From assembly GCA_903889245.1 (NCBI GenBank), contig CAISWQ010000071.1:1-53201 (forward strand): DNA of 53,201 bases. Direction: 5' to 3'. The DNA is from an uncultured Lentisphaerota bacterium (lineage in GTDB: Bacteria; Verrucomicrobiota; Kiritimatiellia; CAIQIC01). Position 1 is the first letter of the stretch. Each line of letters opens with the position of its first letter. The translations under genes and the position numbers were made by a program. The notes below the pieces were generated by a model. It saw only the letters and a program-made list of their open reading frames with translations, was not told the origin of the DNA and ran no database searches. This document shows positions 33,693 to 44,895 of the stretch, in pieces.

Positions 33693-34181
33693 ATGAAGAT
33701 AATGCATCGGTGGATGGCGGCGGGACTGCTGGGACTGCTCGCGGTTGGCGTGTTCCCGGGCTGCGAGGTGGGTACACCGGACGACGCCACACCGGTCGGC
33801 AACGGCAACTTCTCCGGCTACTATGTGGGCTCCTCCAATGCCAATCTGGTGGCCAACAACAGCGGTAACCCGGTGACCTCCCTGACCCTCAGCCAGTTCG
33901 GCAATCAACTTCAAGGTGTGGACAACAATGGCATGCTCTTCAAAGGCACGATCGGCGACATCATCAGCGCCACGGCCACCTTCACGTTGACGGGTTCCTC
34001 CACTGCTGGCGCGGCAGTCACGATCAACGGCAACCTGCGCGCCAGCGGGACCACCGCCACCATGGCAGGCACCTGGGTGGAGCCTGGTCTCTACAGCGGT
34101 ATCTACGGCACAGCCAGCATCGCGCCAATTACCAACTCGGTTGTAACCGCTGCGGTGGCGCGTCTCGCCAGCTCCCTTTAG
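33693..34181 (+). CDS. Lipoprotein-like exported protein, beta-rich
   Basis: A 162-residue protein. The N-terminal signal (MKIMHRWMAAGLLGLLAVGV, then FPGC) has a plausible lipobox Cys. The mature chain is rich in G, S, T and N with repeated short strands (SGYYVGSSNANLV, SLTLSQFGNQLQGVDN, TATFTLTGSSTAGAAVTINGN, TATMAGTWVEPGLYSGIYG). It resembles the 30.5-kb lipoprotein in style but I cannot show homology. Function unknown; likely envelope located. Confidence 0.78.
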   Translation: MKIMHRWMAAGLLGLLAVGVFPGCEVGTPDDATPVGNGNFSGYYVGSSNANLVANNSGNPVTSLTLSQFGNQLQGVDNNGMLFKGTIGDIISATATFTLTGSSTAGAAVTINGNLRASGTTATMAGTWVEPGLYSGIYGTASIAPITNSVVTAAVARLASSL

Positions 34182-34213
34182 GCCGCCGGCCGCTTCTGCA
34201 CGGCAGCGTCAGT

Positions 34214-34417
34214 TCATGGCAGGAAATAGGGCCCGCCAGATTCCAGCCCGGAATGGTCCCCCAACAGCAGCGCCAGCGCGAACATGCCGATGACGAGGGC
34301 CGCCAGGATCACGGTCGCCCAGAAGACCCCGTCGTGCAGCAAGGTCCGCAGCCGGTGCTCTGTGTGTGGTCCCGTTTCGTGCTGGAACCCCTGACTTGGA
34401 TGTAACGTCAGATGCAT
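34214..34417 (-). CDS. Small single-pass membrane protein
   Basis: A 67-residue protein: a polar N-terminus (MHLTLHPSQGFQHETGPH), then one strongly hydrophobic helix (about 31-53; FWATVILAALVIGMFALALLL), then GDHSGLESGGPYFLP. The Shine-Dalgarno AGAAGGTG is well placed before the ATG at 34417, which is the main reason to call it a gene. It converges with the upstream lipoprotein and diverges from apbE. No family recognised. Confidence 0.7.
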   Translation of the reverse strand: MHLTLHPSQGFQHETGPHTEHRLRTLLHDGVFWATVILAALVIGMFALALLLGDHSGLESGGPYFLP

Positions 34418-34476
34418 AGGACACCTTCTAACTTCCGCCTACAGTCTACGAGCCTCCGCCGCCTTTTCAATCGAGC

Positions 34477-34505
34477 CTGAACGGCCGCCGGGAAACGGTT
34501 ATACT
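34477..34505 (+). promoter_or_regulatory. Promoter of apbE (near-leaderless)
   Basis: CTGAAC (34477-34482), 17 bp, TATACT (34500-34505), then 10 nt to the ATG at 34516. Confidence 0.5.
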
Positions 34506-34515
34506 GCCGCCCGTC

Positions 34516-35538
34516 ATGTTCCGCATGTTCCTGCTTTGCGCCGCCCTGCTGGCCGCGCCGCCTGTCCCGGCGTGGGAGGGCCGCACCATGGGCACCTTCT
34601 ATGCCGTCAGGCTGGCGGGCGCGCCCCAGAAGCCGGAGCAGACACAGGCGCTGCGCACTGCGGTGGAAAAACGCTTCGACGAGCTCAACCGCCAGATGTC
34701 ACACTACCTGCCGGACAGCGAGCTGGCCCGCTTCAACGCCAGCGCCTCAACCGCACCGTACAAGGTTTCGGCTGCATGCGCGGGCGTCATGCGGCAGGCG
34801 CTGGAACTGCACCGCGCCACGGAGGGCGCGTTCGAGCCCACGCTCGGCGCGCTGATCAACCTCTGGGGCTTCGGGCCGGCTGGCCCCCGCACAACCAAGC
34901 CCACCGACGACCAACTGGCCGCCGCGCGCGCGCAATGCGGCGCGAATCATCTGCGCGTCACCCCGCAGGCTGAATTACAGAAGGATGTCCCCGGCTTGCA
35001 GCTCAACCTCGGCGGCCTCGCCAAGGGCTATGCCGCCGACGAGGCCGCGCGCGTCCTCCGCAAGCACGGCTGCGCGAATTTTTTCGTCTCCGTCGGCGGC
35101 GAGGTGGTGGCCTGCGGCGTGAACGATGCGGGCCGGCCCTGGCAGGTCGGTATCGAGCGACCTCTTTACGGTGCGGCCCCCGGCGCGGCCGTGAGCGCCA
35201 TCGTACCGCTCTCCGGTCGCGCGCTCTCCACCTCCGGCAATAGCCGCCAGTTTTTCCGCGCCGAGGATGGGCGCGTATATGTGCACCTCCTCGATCCGGC
35301 CACCGGGCACCCGCCGCAGCACACGCTGGCCAGCGTCACGGTCATCGCCACCAACGGCCTGACCGCCGATGCGCTGGCGACCGCGCTCTTTGTGCTCGGC
35401 CCCGACCGTGGCCTGCGTTGGGTCGAGGCGCATCCCGACGTGGCCGCGCTGTTCATCCTGCGCGAAAGCGCGGACTGTTTCCGGCTCGTGCCCAGCCGCC
35501 GCTTCCCCGTTTTCCAGGCCCTGGAAAAGCACGACTGA
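34516..35538 (+). CDS. apbE: FAD:protein FMN transferase (ApbE)
   Basis: A 340-residue exported protein that attaches FMN covalently to Thr/Ser of partner flavoproteins such as Nqr/Rnf subunits. Signal peptide MFRMFLLCAALLAAPPVPA; then MGTFYAVRL, FDELNRQMSHYLPDSELARFN, EPTLGALINLWGFGP, QLNLGGLAKGYAADEAARVL, SVGGEVVACG, ALSTSGNSRQFF, HLLDPATGHPP and TADALATALFVLGP, all in ApbE order. The last residues, FPVFQALEKHD, are encoded by the first unit of palindrome array E. Confidence 0.92.
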   Translation: MFRMFLLCAALLAAPPVPAWEGRTMGTFYAVRLAGAPQKPEQTQALRTAVEKRFDELNRQMSHYLPDSELARFNASASTAPYKVSAACAGVMRQALELHRATEGAFEPTLGALINLWGFGPAGPRTTKPTDDQLAAARAQCGANHLRVTPQAELQKDVPGLQLNLGGLAKGYAADEAARVLRKHGCANFFVSVGGEVVACGVNDAGRPWQVGIERPLYGAAPGAAVSAIVPLSGRALSTSGNSRQFFRAEDGRVYVHLLDPATGHPPQHTLASVTVIATNGLTADALATALFVLGPDRGLRWVEAHPDVAALFILRESADCFRLVPSRRFPVFQALEKHD

Positions 35539-35590
35539 AATCCTCCCATGCTTGGGAAAACACGCGTCCTGCCGTCCACTCTTTGGAAAC
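35510..35590. repeat. Palindrome array E (3 units; first is coding)
   Basis: Units start at about 35510, 35542 and 35572. The first, TTTTCCAGGCCCTGGAAAA, is inside the end of apbE and has a compensated change in both arms (AGG/CCT instead of AAG/CTT). The other two are degraded. Confidence 0.8.
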
Positions 35591-35700
35591 GGCGCGGCCG
35601 GCGACGCGCTCTGGCCCCGAAAAAGTCAAGACAGCCGGGCCTCGGCCACGACGGAGCGTGGCCCTCCACGCAGCCTTTCCCCGCCGTGGATGGAACCGGC

Positions 35701-35979
35701 CGCAGCCGCACTCGCCAGAGTACGGCCCAGCCCGCTGATACCTAGAACTACTAGGTATCAGTCACTGGGCAGGTTTGCCGGGTACTCACGAACGCGGCCA
35801 CGAGCCGCGAGCCTTACACGATCATGCGCCCGAATATGTACCCGTATGTCCCCATGATTTTGCGATTCTCCGTAGCCGCACTCGCCAGAGTACGGCCCGC
35901 CCCACTGATACCTAGTACTTCTAGGTATCAGACCTGTGATAGGAACTGTTGCGCGCTGGTGAACGCGCCTACAGGCGCG
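35701..35979. repeat. Tandem structured repeat with ATACCT-N9-AGGTAT palindromes
   Basis: Two copies, 35701-35761 and 35871-35931, 170 bp apart and about 87% identical. Each has a hairpin ACTC-GCCA-GAGT, then a palindrome ATACCT-N9-AGGTAT (35738-35758; 35908-35928). About 35 bp later a third hairpin follows: CGCGGC/GCCGCG (35793-35809) in copy 1 and CGCGCC/GGCGCG (35964-35979) in copy 2. No gene is visible in the 483-bp gap 35539-36021. Confidence 0.75.
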
Positions 35980-36021
35980 GGGCCGGGTGAACGTACCAGC
36001 AAAGCTTCCATGCCGCGCGGA

Positions 36022-37167
36022 TCAGCGGCGGAGGAAGTCGCGGATGGCGGCGACGACGGCTTCGGCCTGCGCGTCGGTGAGCTCGGGATAGATCGGCAGC
36101 GCGAGCGTCTCGGCGGCGGCGCGCTCGCTCTCGGGGAAGTCGCCGGGCTGGTGGCCGAGGTAGCGGAAGCATTCCTGCAGGTGCAGCGGCAGGGGATAAT
36201 AAACCTCGGTGCCAATGCCGCGTTCGGTCAGGAACGCGCGCAAGGCGTCGCGCTGCGGTACGCGGATGATGTACTGGTTGAAGACGTGGCAGTGACAGGT
36301 CTCGGCGTCGGCGGCGCCGGCCTCGGCGCACGGCGTCGCGGGCAGCGTGACGCGGTCGGTGAGGCCAGCGGCGGCGAAGAGCTGCGCGTAACGCGCGGCG
36401 TTGCGGCGGCGGCCGGCCATCCAGCCATCGAGGTGCGGCAGCTTGACGTGCAGCACGGCGGCCTGCAAGGCGTCGAGCCGGAAGTTGCCACCGATGAGCT
36501 TGTGAAAATATTTCGGCTCCATGCCGTGATTGCGCAGCGCGACGAGCCTGGCGGCGCGCGCGGGATCGTGGGTGGTGATCAGGCCGCCATCGCCGGCGCC
36601 GCCGAGGTTCTTGGTGGGGAAGAAGGAGAAGCAGCCGTAATCACCGAGCGCGCCGACGCGCCGGCCGCGGAACTCCGTGCCGATGGCCTGGCAGGCGTCC
36701 TCGACGACAGCGAGCTGGTGCTCCCGCGCCAGCTTGTTGAGCGCGTCCATCTCCGCGGCGCGGCCGTAGAGGTGGACCGGCATGATGGCCTTGGTCTTCC
36801 GCGTGATTTTCTCCGCAATTTTTTGCGGCGCGATGTTGAACGAGCGCGGCTCGATGTCCGCGAAGACGGGCGTCGCGCCCAGGCGTGCGATGCAGCCGGC
36901 GGTGGCGAAGAAGGTGTAGGGCGAAGTGATGACCTCATCGCCGGGGCCAAGGCCCTCGGCCATCAGCGCCATCAGGAGCGCATCGGTGCCGGAGGAAATG
37001 CCGATGGCGTGCGCGGCGCCGCAGTAGGCGGCGCAGGCCTGCTCAAACGCCTGCACCTTGGGACCGAGGATGAACGCCTGCGCGGCGAACACCTCGGCGA
37101 CGGCGGCTTCGATCTGCGGCTGGAGAGTGCGGTATTGCGCCTTGAGGTCAAGAAGAGGGACATTCAT
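36022..37167 (-). CDS. DegT/DnrJ/EryC1-family PLP aminotransferase
   Basis: A 381-residue aminotransferase for nucleotide-linked keto sugars. MNVPLLDLKAQYRTLQPQI is the usual start; GISSGTDALLMAL binds PLP phosphate; VVEDACQAIG has the PLP-contacting Asp; the Schiff-base Lys is in CFSFFPTKNLGGAGDGG. NHGMEPKYFHKLIGGNFRLDALQAAVL is typical of sugar aminotransferases (WecE/FdtB/VioA-like). It acts in the cytoplasm for surface polysaccharide or cell-wall sugar synthesis. Its start lies 5 bp after the prepilin stop. Confidence 0.9.
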   Translation of the reverse strand: MNVPLLDLKAQYRTLQPQIEAAVAEVFAAQAFILGPKVQAFEQACAAYCGAAHAIGISSGTDALLMALMAEGLGPGDEVITSPYTFFATAGCIARLGATPVFADIEPRSFNIAPQKIAEKITRKTKAIMPVHLYGRAAEMDALNKLAREHQLAVVEDACQAIGTEFRGRRVGALGDYGCFSFFPTKNLGGAGDGGLITTHDPARAARLVALRNHGMEPKYFHKLIGGNFRLDALQAAVLHVKLPHLDGWMAGRRRNAARYAQLFAAAGLTDRVTLPATPCAEAGAADAETCHCHVFNQYIIRVPQRDALRAFLTERGIGTEVYYPLPLHLQECFRYLGHQPGDFPESERAAAETLALPIYPELTDAQAEAVVAAIRDFLRR

Positions 37168-37172
37168 GAGCG

Positions 37173-37784
37173 TTAATAGAAAAGGGCGTTATCGGTACCG
37201 GAGCCGACCGAGTTGGTGGACAGCATCAAATCGGCGTGCTGATCCACAAAGGCGCAGGCACCACTTCTCATCTTGTTGTGCCAAAAACGGGTGCCCGTCG
37301 TGAGGGTCGGCTCATAGAAGACCACCTTCTTGCTGGGAGAGTTAATGGTGGTTAACCGCACATTGGCGACCTTGGTGATTTTGAGAGGGCTCGAGCCCTG
37401 GGCATCCGCGCCCGCATAGTAATAGCTGGCCCTGGGATCGGTCTTGTTGCTGTCATCAAAACAGGGGGAGCCGGCCGAGATGCCTCTATCCGCAGGGCAT
37501 TCCAGAATCTTGGTTTCCCGGCTGACGTTGGTGAAGCCATCCAACTGAAAAAGCCGGTTCTGGATGTTTTTGTTGGGGAAGATCCTCGTATCAGAAACCG
37601 ACATGAACAGCAACGTGCCCACCTGTTTGATGTTGCTTAAGCAGGCGGTCTGCCGGGCCTTGGCCTGCGCACCCGTCACAGCCGGTAAGAGCAGACCGAC
37701 CAGGATGGAGATGATCGCCACCACCACCAGCAACTCGACCAGCGTAAAGGCCCGGTGTTCCCGGCTGTTCACATGTTTTTTCAT
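37173..37784 (-). CDS. Type II-secretion-like prepilin-type protein
   Basis: A 203-residue protein. The N-terminal prepilin motif [26 protein letters not shown] (cleavage before Phe, Glu at +5) defines it. The C-terminal part has a [10 protein letters not shown] segment reminiscent of the H-x9-DG tail of PVC-type pseudopilins (DUF1559 group). These proteins are abundant in PVC bacteria and of uncertain function. ATG 37784 gives a short basic leader before the motif; a TTGGCA-N17-TATAGT promoter lies upstream. Confidence 0.85.
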   Translation of the reverse strand: MKKHVNSREHRAFTLVELLVVVAIISILVGLLLPAVTGAQAKARQTACLSNIKQVGTLLFMSVSDTRIFPNKNIQNRLFQLDGFTNVSRETKILECPADRGISAGSPCFDDSNKTDPRASYYYAGADAQGSSPLKITKVANVRLTTINSPSKKVVFYEPTLTTGTRFWHNKMRSGACAFVDQHADLMLSTNSVGSGTDNALFY

Positions 37785-37818
37785 AATCTTTTTCCCGTCC
37801 GCCATGCTTGCCGCGCGC

Positions 37819-37847
37819 ACTATAGGCCCGTGACCCAGCCCTGCCAA
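37819..37847 (-). promoter_or_regulatory. Promoter of the prepilin/aminotransferase pair
   Basis: On the minus strand TTGGCA (37842-37847) and TATAGT (37819-37824) are 17 bp apart, about 35 nt before the ATG at 37784. Confidence 0.6.
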
Positions 37848-37865
37848 TAGCGAATTTCCAGACCG

Positions 37866-38633
37866 CTAGGACGTTCCCGCCGGGAAGGCTGGCTCTGTAT
37901 TCAACTTGTGCAACTCGTCACGCAGCAAGGCGGCCCGCTCATAATTTTCCGCGGCAATGGCGCGATCCAGTTCCTCGCGCAGCCGCTCGGCCGGGCTGCG
38001 TGGGCGCTGGCGGCGGATGTGCTCGGCCAGTTCGCGCAGCGTAGCCAGCGCGGGCATGGCCACGGGTTGCGCGGGCAGGTCATGTTCTGCGCAAAATTCC
38101 TCGATCTCGGCCCGGCTGCTTTCCAACACGTCCAGGGCGGCATCAAAATGCCGGGCCGCCGTGGCTTTGTCGGCGCGCGCGCGGGCGTTCATCATCCGCA
38201 CGTAGGGGTATAACGGCAGAAAGGTCCGCTGCAGTTCCTCCGGCGCATGCCGCAGCACATACTCGATGATCTTCAGGTTGTGGCCGGTATCACGGATGGC
38301 GCCATCGAACTCTCGCAGCGCGAAAAACGCGATATAGCGGTAATAGAACTGCATCGCCTCCTGTTGCAGCGCCGCGCACGCCTTCTCATCCAGATGCAGG
38401 GCCGGGTCGCCGGCTGGCAACGCCTTCTCCATGGTCAGATAGTGCTGCAACAACGTGGGCACCCCATGTACAAGCTGGCCATCCGGCCGGCCGGAGAGTT
38501 CCATTTGGAACAGGCCCAATTCCATACGCAACTGAAGGGCCGGCAGCCCCGAGTCGCGCTCAATCCAGCGCGCCAGCACCCTGTGCGGGTCATAGGCCCA
38601 GTCGCGGATCAGGTTGTTGAGGTCCAGGCTCAT
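37866..38633 (-). CDS. UVR-motif-containing protein, unknown function
   Basis: A 255-residue soluble protein. Near the C-terminus [31 protein letters not shown] is a UvrB/UvrC-type motif, a helical hairpin used for UvrB-UvrC and McsA contacts. The rest ([52 protein letters not shown]) matches conserved PVC proteins with this layout but no known activity that I recall. A TTGCAT-N17-TATATT promoter lies 15 nt upstream of the ATG. Confidence 0.82.
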   Translation of the reverse strand: MSLDLNNLIRDWAYDPHRVLARWIERDSGLPALQLRMELGLFQMELSGRPDGQLVHGVPTLLQHYLTMEKALPAGDPALHLDEKACAALQQEAMQFYYRYIAFFALREFDGAIRDTGHNLKIIEYVLRHAPEELQRTFLPLYPYVRMMNARARADKATAARHFDAALDVLESSRAEIEEFCAEHDLPAQPVAMPALATLRELAEHIRRQRPRSPAERLREELDRAIAAENYERAALLRDELHKLNTEPAFPAGTS

Positions 38634-38648
38634 GGCTTGCTCCGCGCG

Positions 38649-38677
38649 AATATATCTTTCGCGCCCGCCGAATGCAA
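38649..38677 (-). promoter_or_regulatory. Promoter of the UVR-motif protein gene
   Basis: On the minus strand TTGCAT (38672-38677), 17 bp, TATATT (38649-38654). The ATG at 38633 is 15 nt further. Confidence 0.55.
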
Positions 38678-38756
38678 ACCTGGGCGCGGTCCGCCGCAAG
38701 ACTTGCTTTCCACAGGTGGATGCGGGAAGATTTCCGCGGCAGCGGGAGAAGCAAAC

Positions 38757-39290
38757 ATGAACGTCAAGCGGGCTTTCACGTTGATCGAACTGCTGGTGGT
38801 GATCGCCATCATCGGCATTCTGGTGTCCCTGATCATACCGGTACTCGGTACCGTCAAGGAAAAGACCAACCGCGGCAAATGTCAGAGCAATCTCAAGCAG
38901 ATCCATCTGGCCAGCCTGGCCCTGTTCGCCGAGAACAAGAACCGCCTTCCTAATATCCCCACAGATGAAGACCGCGCCAACGCGTTGTTGCCACACCTGC
39001 GTTACTTGAGCGAAGTCTTCTCCTGTCCCTCCGCGCCGGGCACCGGCACATTGATTGGCGGCGGCAGCAGCAGCAATTCGTTGGATTACCGCTTTAACAA
39101 CAATCTCTGGCAGGGCTTGAGCCAGTCTATCGTTGCGGATGCCACCCAAGCCATGCTGGCCTATGATCGCGCCCTCCAATACACCCACGACGATGGCTAT
39201 AACGCGGCCTTCTTTGATGGCCACGTTGCCTATATGCGCACCAACTCGCTGCCCACGGGCGCCATGCTGCTGCTCGGCATTGAGAAATGA
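38757..39290 (+). CDS. Prepilin-type protein (H-x-DG tail)
   Basis: A 177-residue protein with an N-terminal prepilin helix, [27 protein letters not shown], and the C-terminal [11 protein letters not shown] typical of PVC pseudopilin-like proteins. Cys residues occur in KCQSNLKQ and SCPSAPG. A GGGAG Shine-Dalgarno lies before the ATG. It diverges from the UVR-motif gene and converges on rsmB. Confidence 0.87.
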   Translation: MNVKRAFTLIELLVVIAIIGILVSLIIPVLGTVKEKTNRGKCQSNLKQIHLASLALFAENKNRLPNIPTDEDRANALLPHLRYLSEVFSCPSAPGTGTLIGGGSSSNSLDYRFNNNLWQGLSQSIVADATQAMLAYDRALQYTHDDGYNAAFFDGHVAYMRTNSLPTGAMLLLGIEK

Positions 39291-39341
39291 ACACCGCCGC
39301 GTGCCGGTGGCAAAGTTGCCCACACACAGCTCACAAATCTT

Positions 39342-40757
39342 TTACGCCCGCCGCCGCCAGCGCGCGCCAAACATCCCGTCGCACGGCCCGTCCCACGGCC
39401 AGATCCAAAACGTCCCCGGCTGCCGTTCGCTGGTCAGGGGGTGGGCTGCTGATTCCAGCGTGAACCCAGGATGGGCGCGGCTGAAAGCCTCCACCACGTC
39501 TGTGGTTTCCGCCGTGGTCACTGTGCAGACGGCATAAACCAGCACGCCGCCCGGCCGTACACTCCGCGCCGCGCGCGCCAGCACCTCGTGCTGCACCCCG
39601 GCCTTCGCCGCCACATCGCCGGCCGCGATGCGCCAGCGCATATCGGGATTGCGGTTCCACGTCCCGAGGCCACTGCACGGCGCATCCACCAACACGCCCT
39701 CGAAGACGTCTCGTGTCTCTGGTCCCGCGTCGCGCGTCACCCTGGGCACCATGGCTCGGCAAGCGTCGCCCTCCAATTTTTTTTTCAGACCGGCCGTGCT
39801 CATGCGGCCTCCGGCCGCATCTTCTACGGTACCCTTCCTCCAATCATCCCTCGTAAATCGTAAATCAGAAATACCCATCCCCCGCCCCTCGTCCCTCGTC
39901 CCTCGTCCCGCATCGCGCGTCCGTACGATGGTCACGCCCGCCGCCGCGGCGCGTTTCTCCAGCTCACGCAACACGCCGGCTCGAACATCGGTCGCAAGAA
40001 TCAAGCCGCGATTCTGCATCAACGCGGCCAGATGCAGCGTCTTGCCGCCGGCGCCGGCGCAGACATCCCACCAGCGCTCGCCCGGTTGCGGCGCGCACAG
40101 CCAGCCGACCACCTGCGAGGCGAGGTCCTGCACGATGGCGGCGATGCCCGTCGCCGCGCGCAGCCCTTGCAGATCGGCGGGCGGCGCGACGGCGACCGCA
40201 CCCGCGATTCGCGGATGCGCCGTGGCGCGCGGATTTTTTTGATTGAAGAACGCCAGCGCTGCCGGCACCTGCTCCGGCGTCACGCGCAGCCACACCGGCG
40301 GCCGGCGCTGGAACGCATCGAGATATTGTTCGCTGGTTACGCCGGTCGCCAGCGCCGGCAGCGTCCAGCCCGGCACAAGCTGCTCCATCTGCTTCTCCGT
40401 GCCGAGCAAGGCCGTCAGCGCGCGCGCTTTATCCGCCAACGACGCCGGCGCGGCCGTGGAGAGTTTGAGGCCCGCCTGTTCCGCGAGTTGCTGGAGCGCG
40501 AGTTGCCCGAGGCCCTCGAGCCAGCCCGCCAGCGCGAGCTGCGACGCCGGCGGCAGCTCCCGCAGCCAGCCGCGCCAGCGGAAAAACGCGAAGAGCGTAT
40601 CGCCAAACAGCCGGCGGTCGCGCGCGCCCCACTCGCGATGGGCGCGGCAATGCTCCGCGAATACCTGATCGGCGGGCCGCTGCTCCGCCACCACCGCGTG
40701 TTCCAGCAGCGGCAGCAGTTCCAACAGGCGCGTGGCTTGGGTGTGAGGCGCGGGCAT
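39342..40757 (-). CDS. rsmB: 16S rRNA (cytosine-C5) methyltransferase RsmB-like, with repeat-derived insert
   Basis: A 471-residue enzyme that methylates cytosine in rRNA with SAM. N-terminal NusB-like helical domain (about 1-150), then the Rossmann domain with WDVCAGAGGKTLHLAALM (motif I), VLVDAPCSGLGTWNRNPDMRW (motif IV, Pro-Cys), and VYAVCTVTTAETTDVVEAF (motif VI catalytic Cys). Between motifs III and IV sits an insertion of about 75 residues that is entirely repeat-encoded and has no open-frame break. Whether the enzyme tolerates this is unknown. The start codon abuts palindrome array F. Confidence 0.88.
   Translation of the reverse strand: MPAPHTQATRLLELLPLLEHAVVAEQRPADQVFAEHCRAHREWGARDRRLFGDTLFAFFRWRGWLRELPPASQLALAGWLEGLGQLALQQLAEQAGLKLSTAAPASLADKARALTALLGTEKQMEQLVPGWTLPALATGVTSEQYLDAFQRRPPVWLRVTPEQVPAALAFFNQKNPRATAHPRIAGAVAVAPPADLQGLRAATGIAAIVQDLASQVVGWLCAPQPGERWWDVCAGAGGKTLHLAALMQNRGLILATDVRAGVLRELEKRAAAAGVTIVRTRDAGRGTRDEGRGMGISDLRFTRDDWRKGTVEDAAGGRMSTAGLKKKLEGDACRAMVPRVTRDAGPETRDVFEGVLVDAPCSGLGTWNRNPDMRWRIAAGDVAAKAGVQHEVLARAARSVRPGGVLVYAVCTVTTAETTDVVEAFSRAHPGFTLESAAHPLTSERQPGTFWIWPWDGPCDGMFGARWRRRA
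39706..39930. repeat. Composite repeat insertion inside rsmB
   Basis: Three kinds of repeat in 225 bp: a CGTCCCTCGTCCCTCGTCCC tandem word run with CGTAAATCGTAAATC (39850-39925), a GGCTCGGCAAGCGTCGCCCT element (39753-39775), and an ATGCGGCCTCCGGCCGCAT hairpin (39802-39820). All are in frame. Confidence 0.8.
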
Positions 40758-40837
40758 GTTCCAAGGCTTGGAAAAGTGGGGCGTGGTTTTTCCAAGCCTT
40801 GGAAAATTCCGGCCGGTTTTTTCCAGGGCTTGGAAAC
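40757..40837. repeat. Palindrome array F (3 units)
   Basis: Units start at 40757, 40788 and 40819, all 31 bp apart. The first begins at the ATG of rsmB (minus strand); the last ends 6 bp before the thioredoxin-like gene's stop. The central unit is perfect (TTTTCCAAGCCTTGGAAAA). Confidence 0.92.
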
Positions 40838-40842
40838 GCGGC

Positions 40843-41286
40843 TTACCTCGCCGGTTTTGCGGCGTCGCCGGTTTTCTTGCTGGCGGCCTGCGAGATGAAT
40901 TTCTTGTACTCGGCCGGCTGGCCGAAGCCGCTGCGCCCGGCGAGCTGCTTGCCGCTGGGGTCGGCGACGACGACGAACGGCAGCGTGCTGCCCTCGACCT
41001 TGAACTGCTTGCGGAACGCGCCGCTGGTGGCCGCGTCGTCGCAGTTCAAATCCACGTAGATGAATTTGTCCTTGTCCAGACGGACGGCGTTCTTGGCGAT
41101 GTAGCCGCGCAGCGCCTGGCAGTTGCCGCATTTCTCGCGGCCAAACTGGATGAACAGCATTTTCTTCTCGGTCTTGGCCTGCTCCAGCGCCTTGTCGAGG
41201 TCGGTGACGGCCTCCGGTCCCTTGGCGAAGCCGGGCGCCGCGCCGAGCAGCGCACCCGCGAGCAACAGCATCCGTACTATTTTCAT
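40843..41286 (-). CDS. Exported thioredoxin-like protein
   Basis: A 147-residue protein with a signal peptide (MKIVRMLLLAGALLGAAPGFA) and a thioredoxin fold: KKMLFIQFGREKCGNCQALRGYI has a C-x-x-C with G-N between the Cys, followed by IYVDLNCDD and the cis-Pro region STLPFVVVADPSGK. It should act in the periplasm as a disulfide reductase or isomerase. AGGAGT precedes the ATG. It lies downstream of the GDSL esterase gene. Confidence 0.88.
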   Translation of the reverse strand: MKIVRMLLLAGALLGAAPGFAKGPEAVTDLDKALEQAKTEKKMLFIQFGREKCGNCQALRGYIAKNAVRLDKDKFIYVDLNCDDAATSGAFRKQFKVEGSTLPFVVVADPSGKQLAGRSGFGQPAEYKKFISQAASKKTGDAAKPAR

Positions 41287-41349
41287 GGTGACTCCTGTTC
41301 TGACGCGGCGATTTGACACCGCGCCCCGCCGCCGCGCAAGCGGAATTCT

Positions 41350-42060
41350 TTACTTGGTCCAGAAGGCGTTGACGGTGCGCACCCACTCATCAGCCATGAG
41401 CTGATGGCCGGAGTACGTCGGGTGCACGCCATCCCAATTCCAGTGTTCGGCGGGCGCGCGCGCCGGGGCATCGTCGAAGACTTTCTGGAAGCGGACCAGC
41501 GCCGCGCCATATTTCTGCGCGAGCCGGGCGACCACCGCCTGCCGCTGTTGGAGCATGGCGAACCAGGCTGGGAAGTTTTCCTTCTTTTTGCCAATGGCCA
41601 TGCCGAACGGTTCGCACAACACGAGCTTCAGTTTCGGGTTGGCAGCGCGCGCGGCGGCGAGCAGCTTGTCATAGACCTGCTCGTATTGTTCGACCGGCAC
41701 GCCCTTGCTGTTGTCGTTGACGCCGATCAACACGGAGAGTACGTCGGGCTTGAGATCGAGCGTGTCCTTCTGCCAGCGCTTCTCGAGGTCGAGCACGGTG
41801 TTACCGCTGATGCCGCGGTTGAGGAAGATCAGGTTGCGCTCGGCGTGGCCCGCGCCGAATTTCGCGGCGATGAGGAAGGCGTAGCCGTGGCCGAGGATGT
41901 GGTTCGGGTCGGCGCTGCGCCCGCGGTTGCCGTCGGTGATCGAGTCGCCCTGGAACAGGATGCGCGCGTCCTTGGTAAACACCGCCACCGGTTCCAACAC
42001 GTCGGCACCACGCGCCGCCAATACCCAACCCAGCGTCACCATCATCAGCCATCGTTGCAT
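41350..42060 (-). CDS. Exported GDSL/SGNH esterase
   Basis: A 236-residue protein with a signal peptide (MQRWLMMVTLGWVLAARGA). All four SGNH blocks are visible: FQGDSITDGNRGR (Ser), NRGISGNTVLDL (Gly), IGVNDNSKGV (Asn), and WDGVHPTYSGH (Asp and His). Length and blocks resemble rhamnogalacturonan- or xylan-acetylesterase-type proteins, so deacetylation of plant-type glycans is a reasonable guess. AAAGGGG precedes the ATG, and a TATGCT -10-like box (42094-42099) lies on the minus strand. Confidence 0.9.
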   Translation of the reverse strand: MQRWLMMVTLGWVLAARGADVLEPVAVFTKDARILFQGDSITDGNRGRSADPNHILGHGYAFLIAAKFGAGHAERNLIFLNRGISGNTVLDLEKRWQKDTLDLKPDVLSVLIGVNDNSKGVPVEQYEQVYDKLLAAARAANPKLKLVLCEPFGMAIGKKKENFPAWFAMLQQRQAVVARLAQKYGAALVRFQKVFDDAPARAPAEHWNWDGVHPTYSGHQLMADEWVRTVNAFWTK

Positions 42061-42177
42061 GGTTTGCCCCTTTCGCGTCCGAGCGTGGCCGCGAGCATAG
42101 GTTGCCTCCGCCCGGAAGCAAGGCGGAAGAGGAGGGACGAGTCCCCGCCACTCAGCCCTCCTCTTGTCCGGTTCTGA

Positions 42178-42206
42178 TTGACTCGCGCCGCCCGCTCCGG
42201 CATTTT
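42178..42206 (+). promoter_or_regulatory. Promoter of the P-type ATPase gene (near-leaderless)
   Basis: TTGACT (42178-42183), 17 bp, CATTTT (42201-42206), then 9 nt to the ATG at 42216. Confidence 0.5.
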
Positions 42207-42215
42207 GCGCGCACC

Positions 42216-44879
<2,664 letters not shown>

Positions 44880-44895
44880 AGGCAGAAGCGATCGT

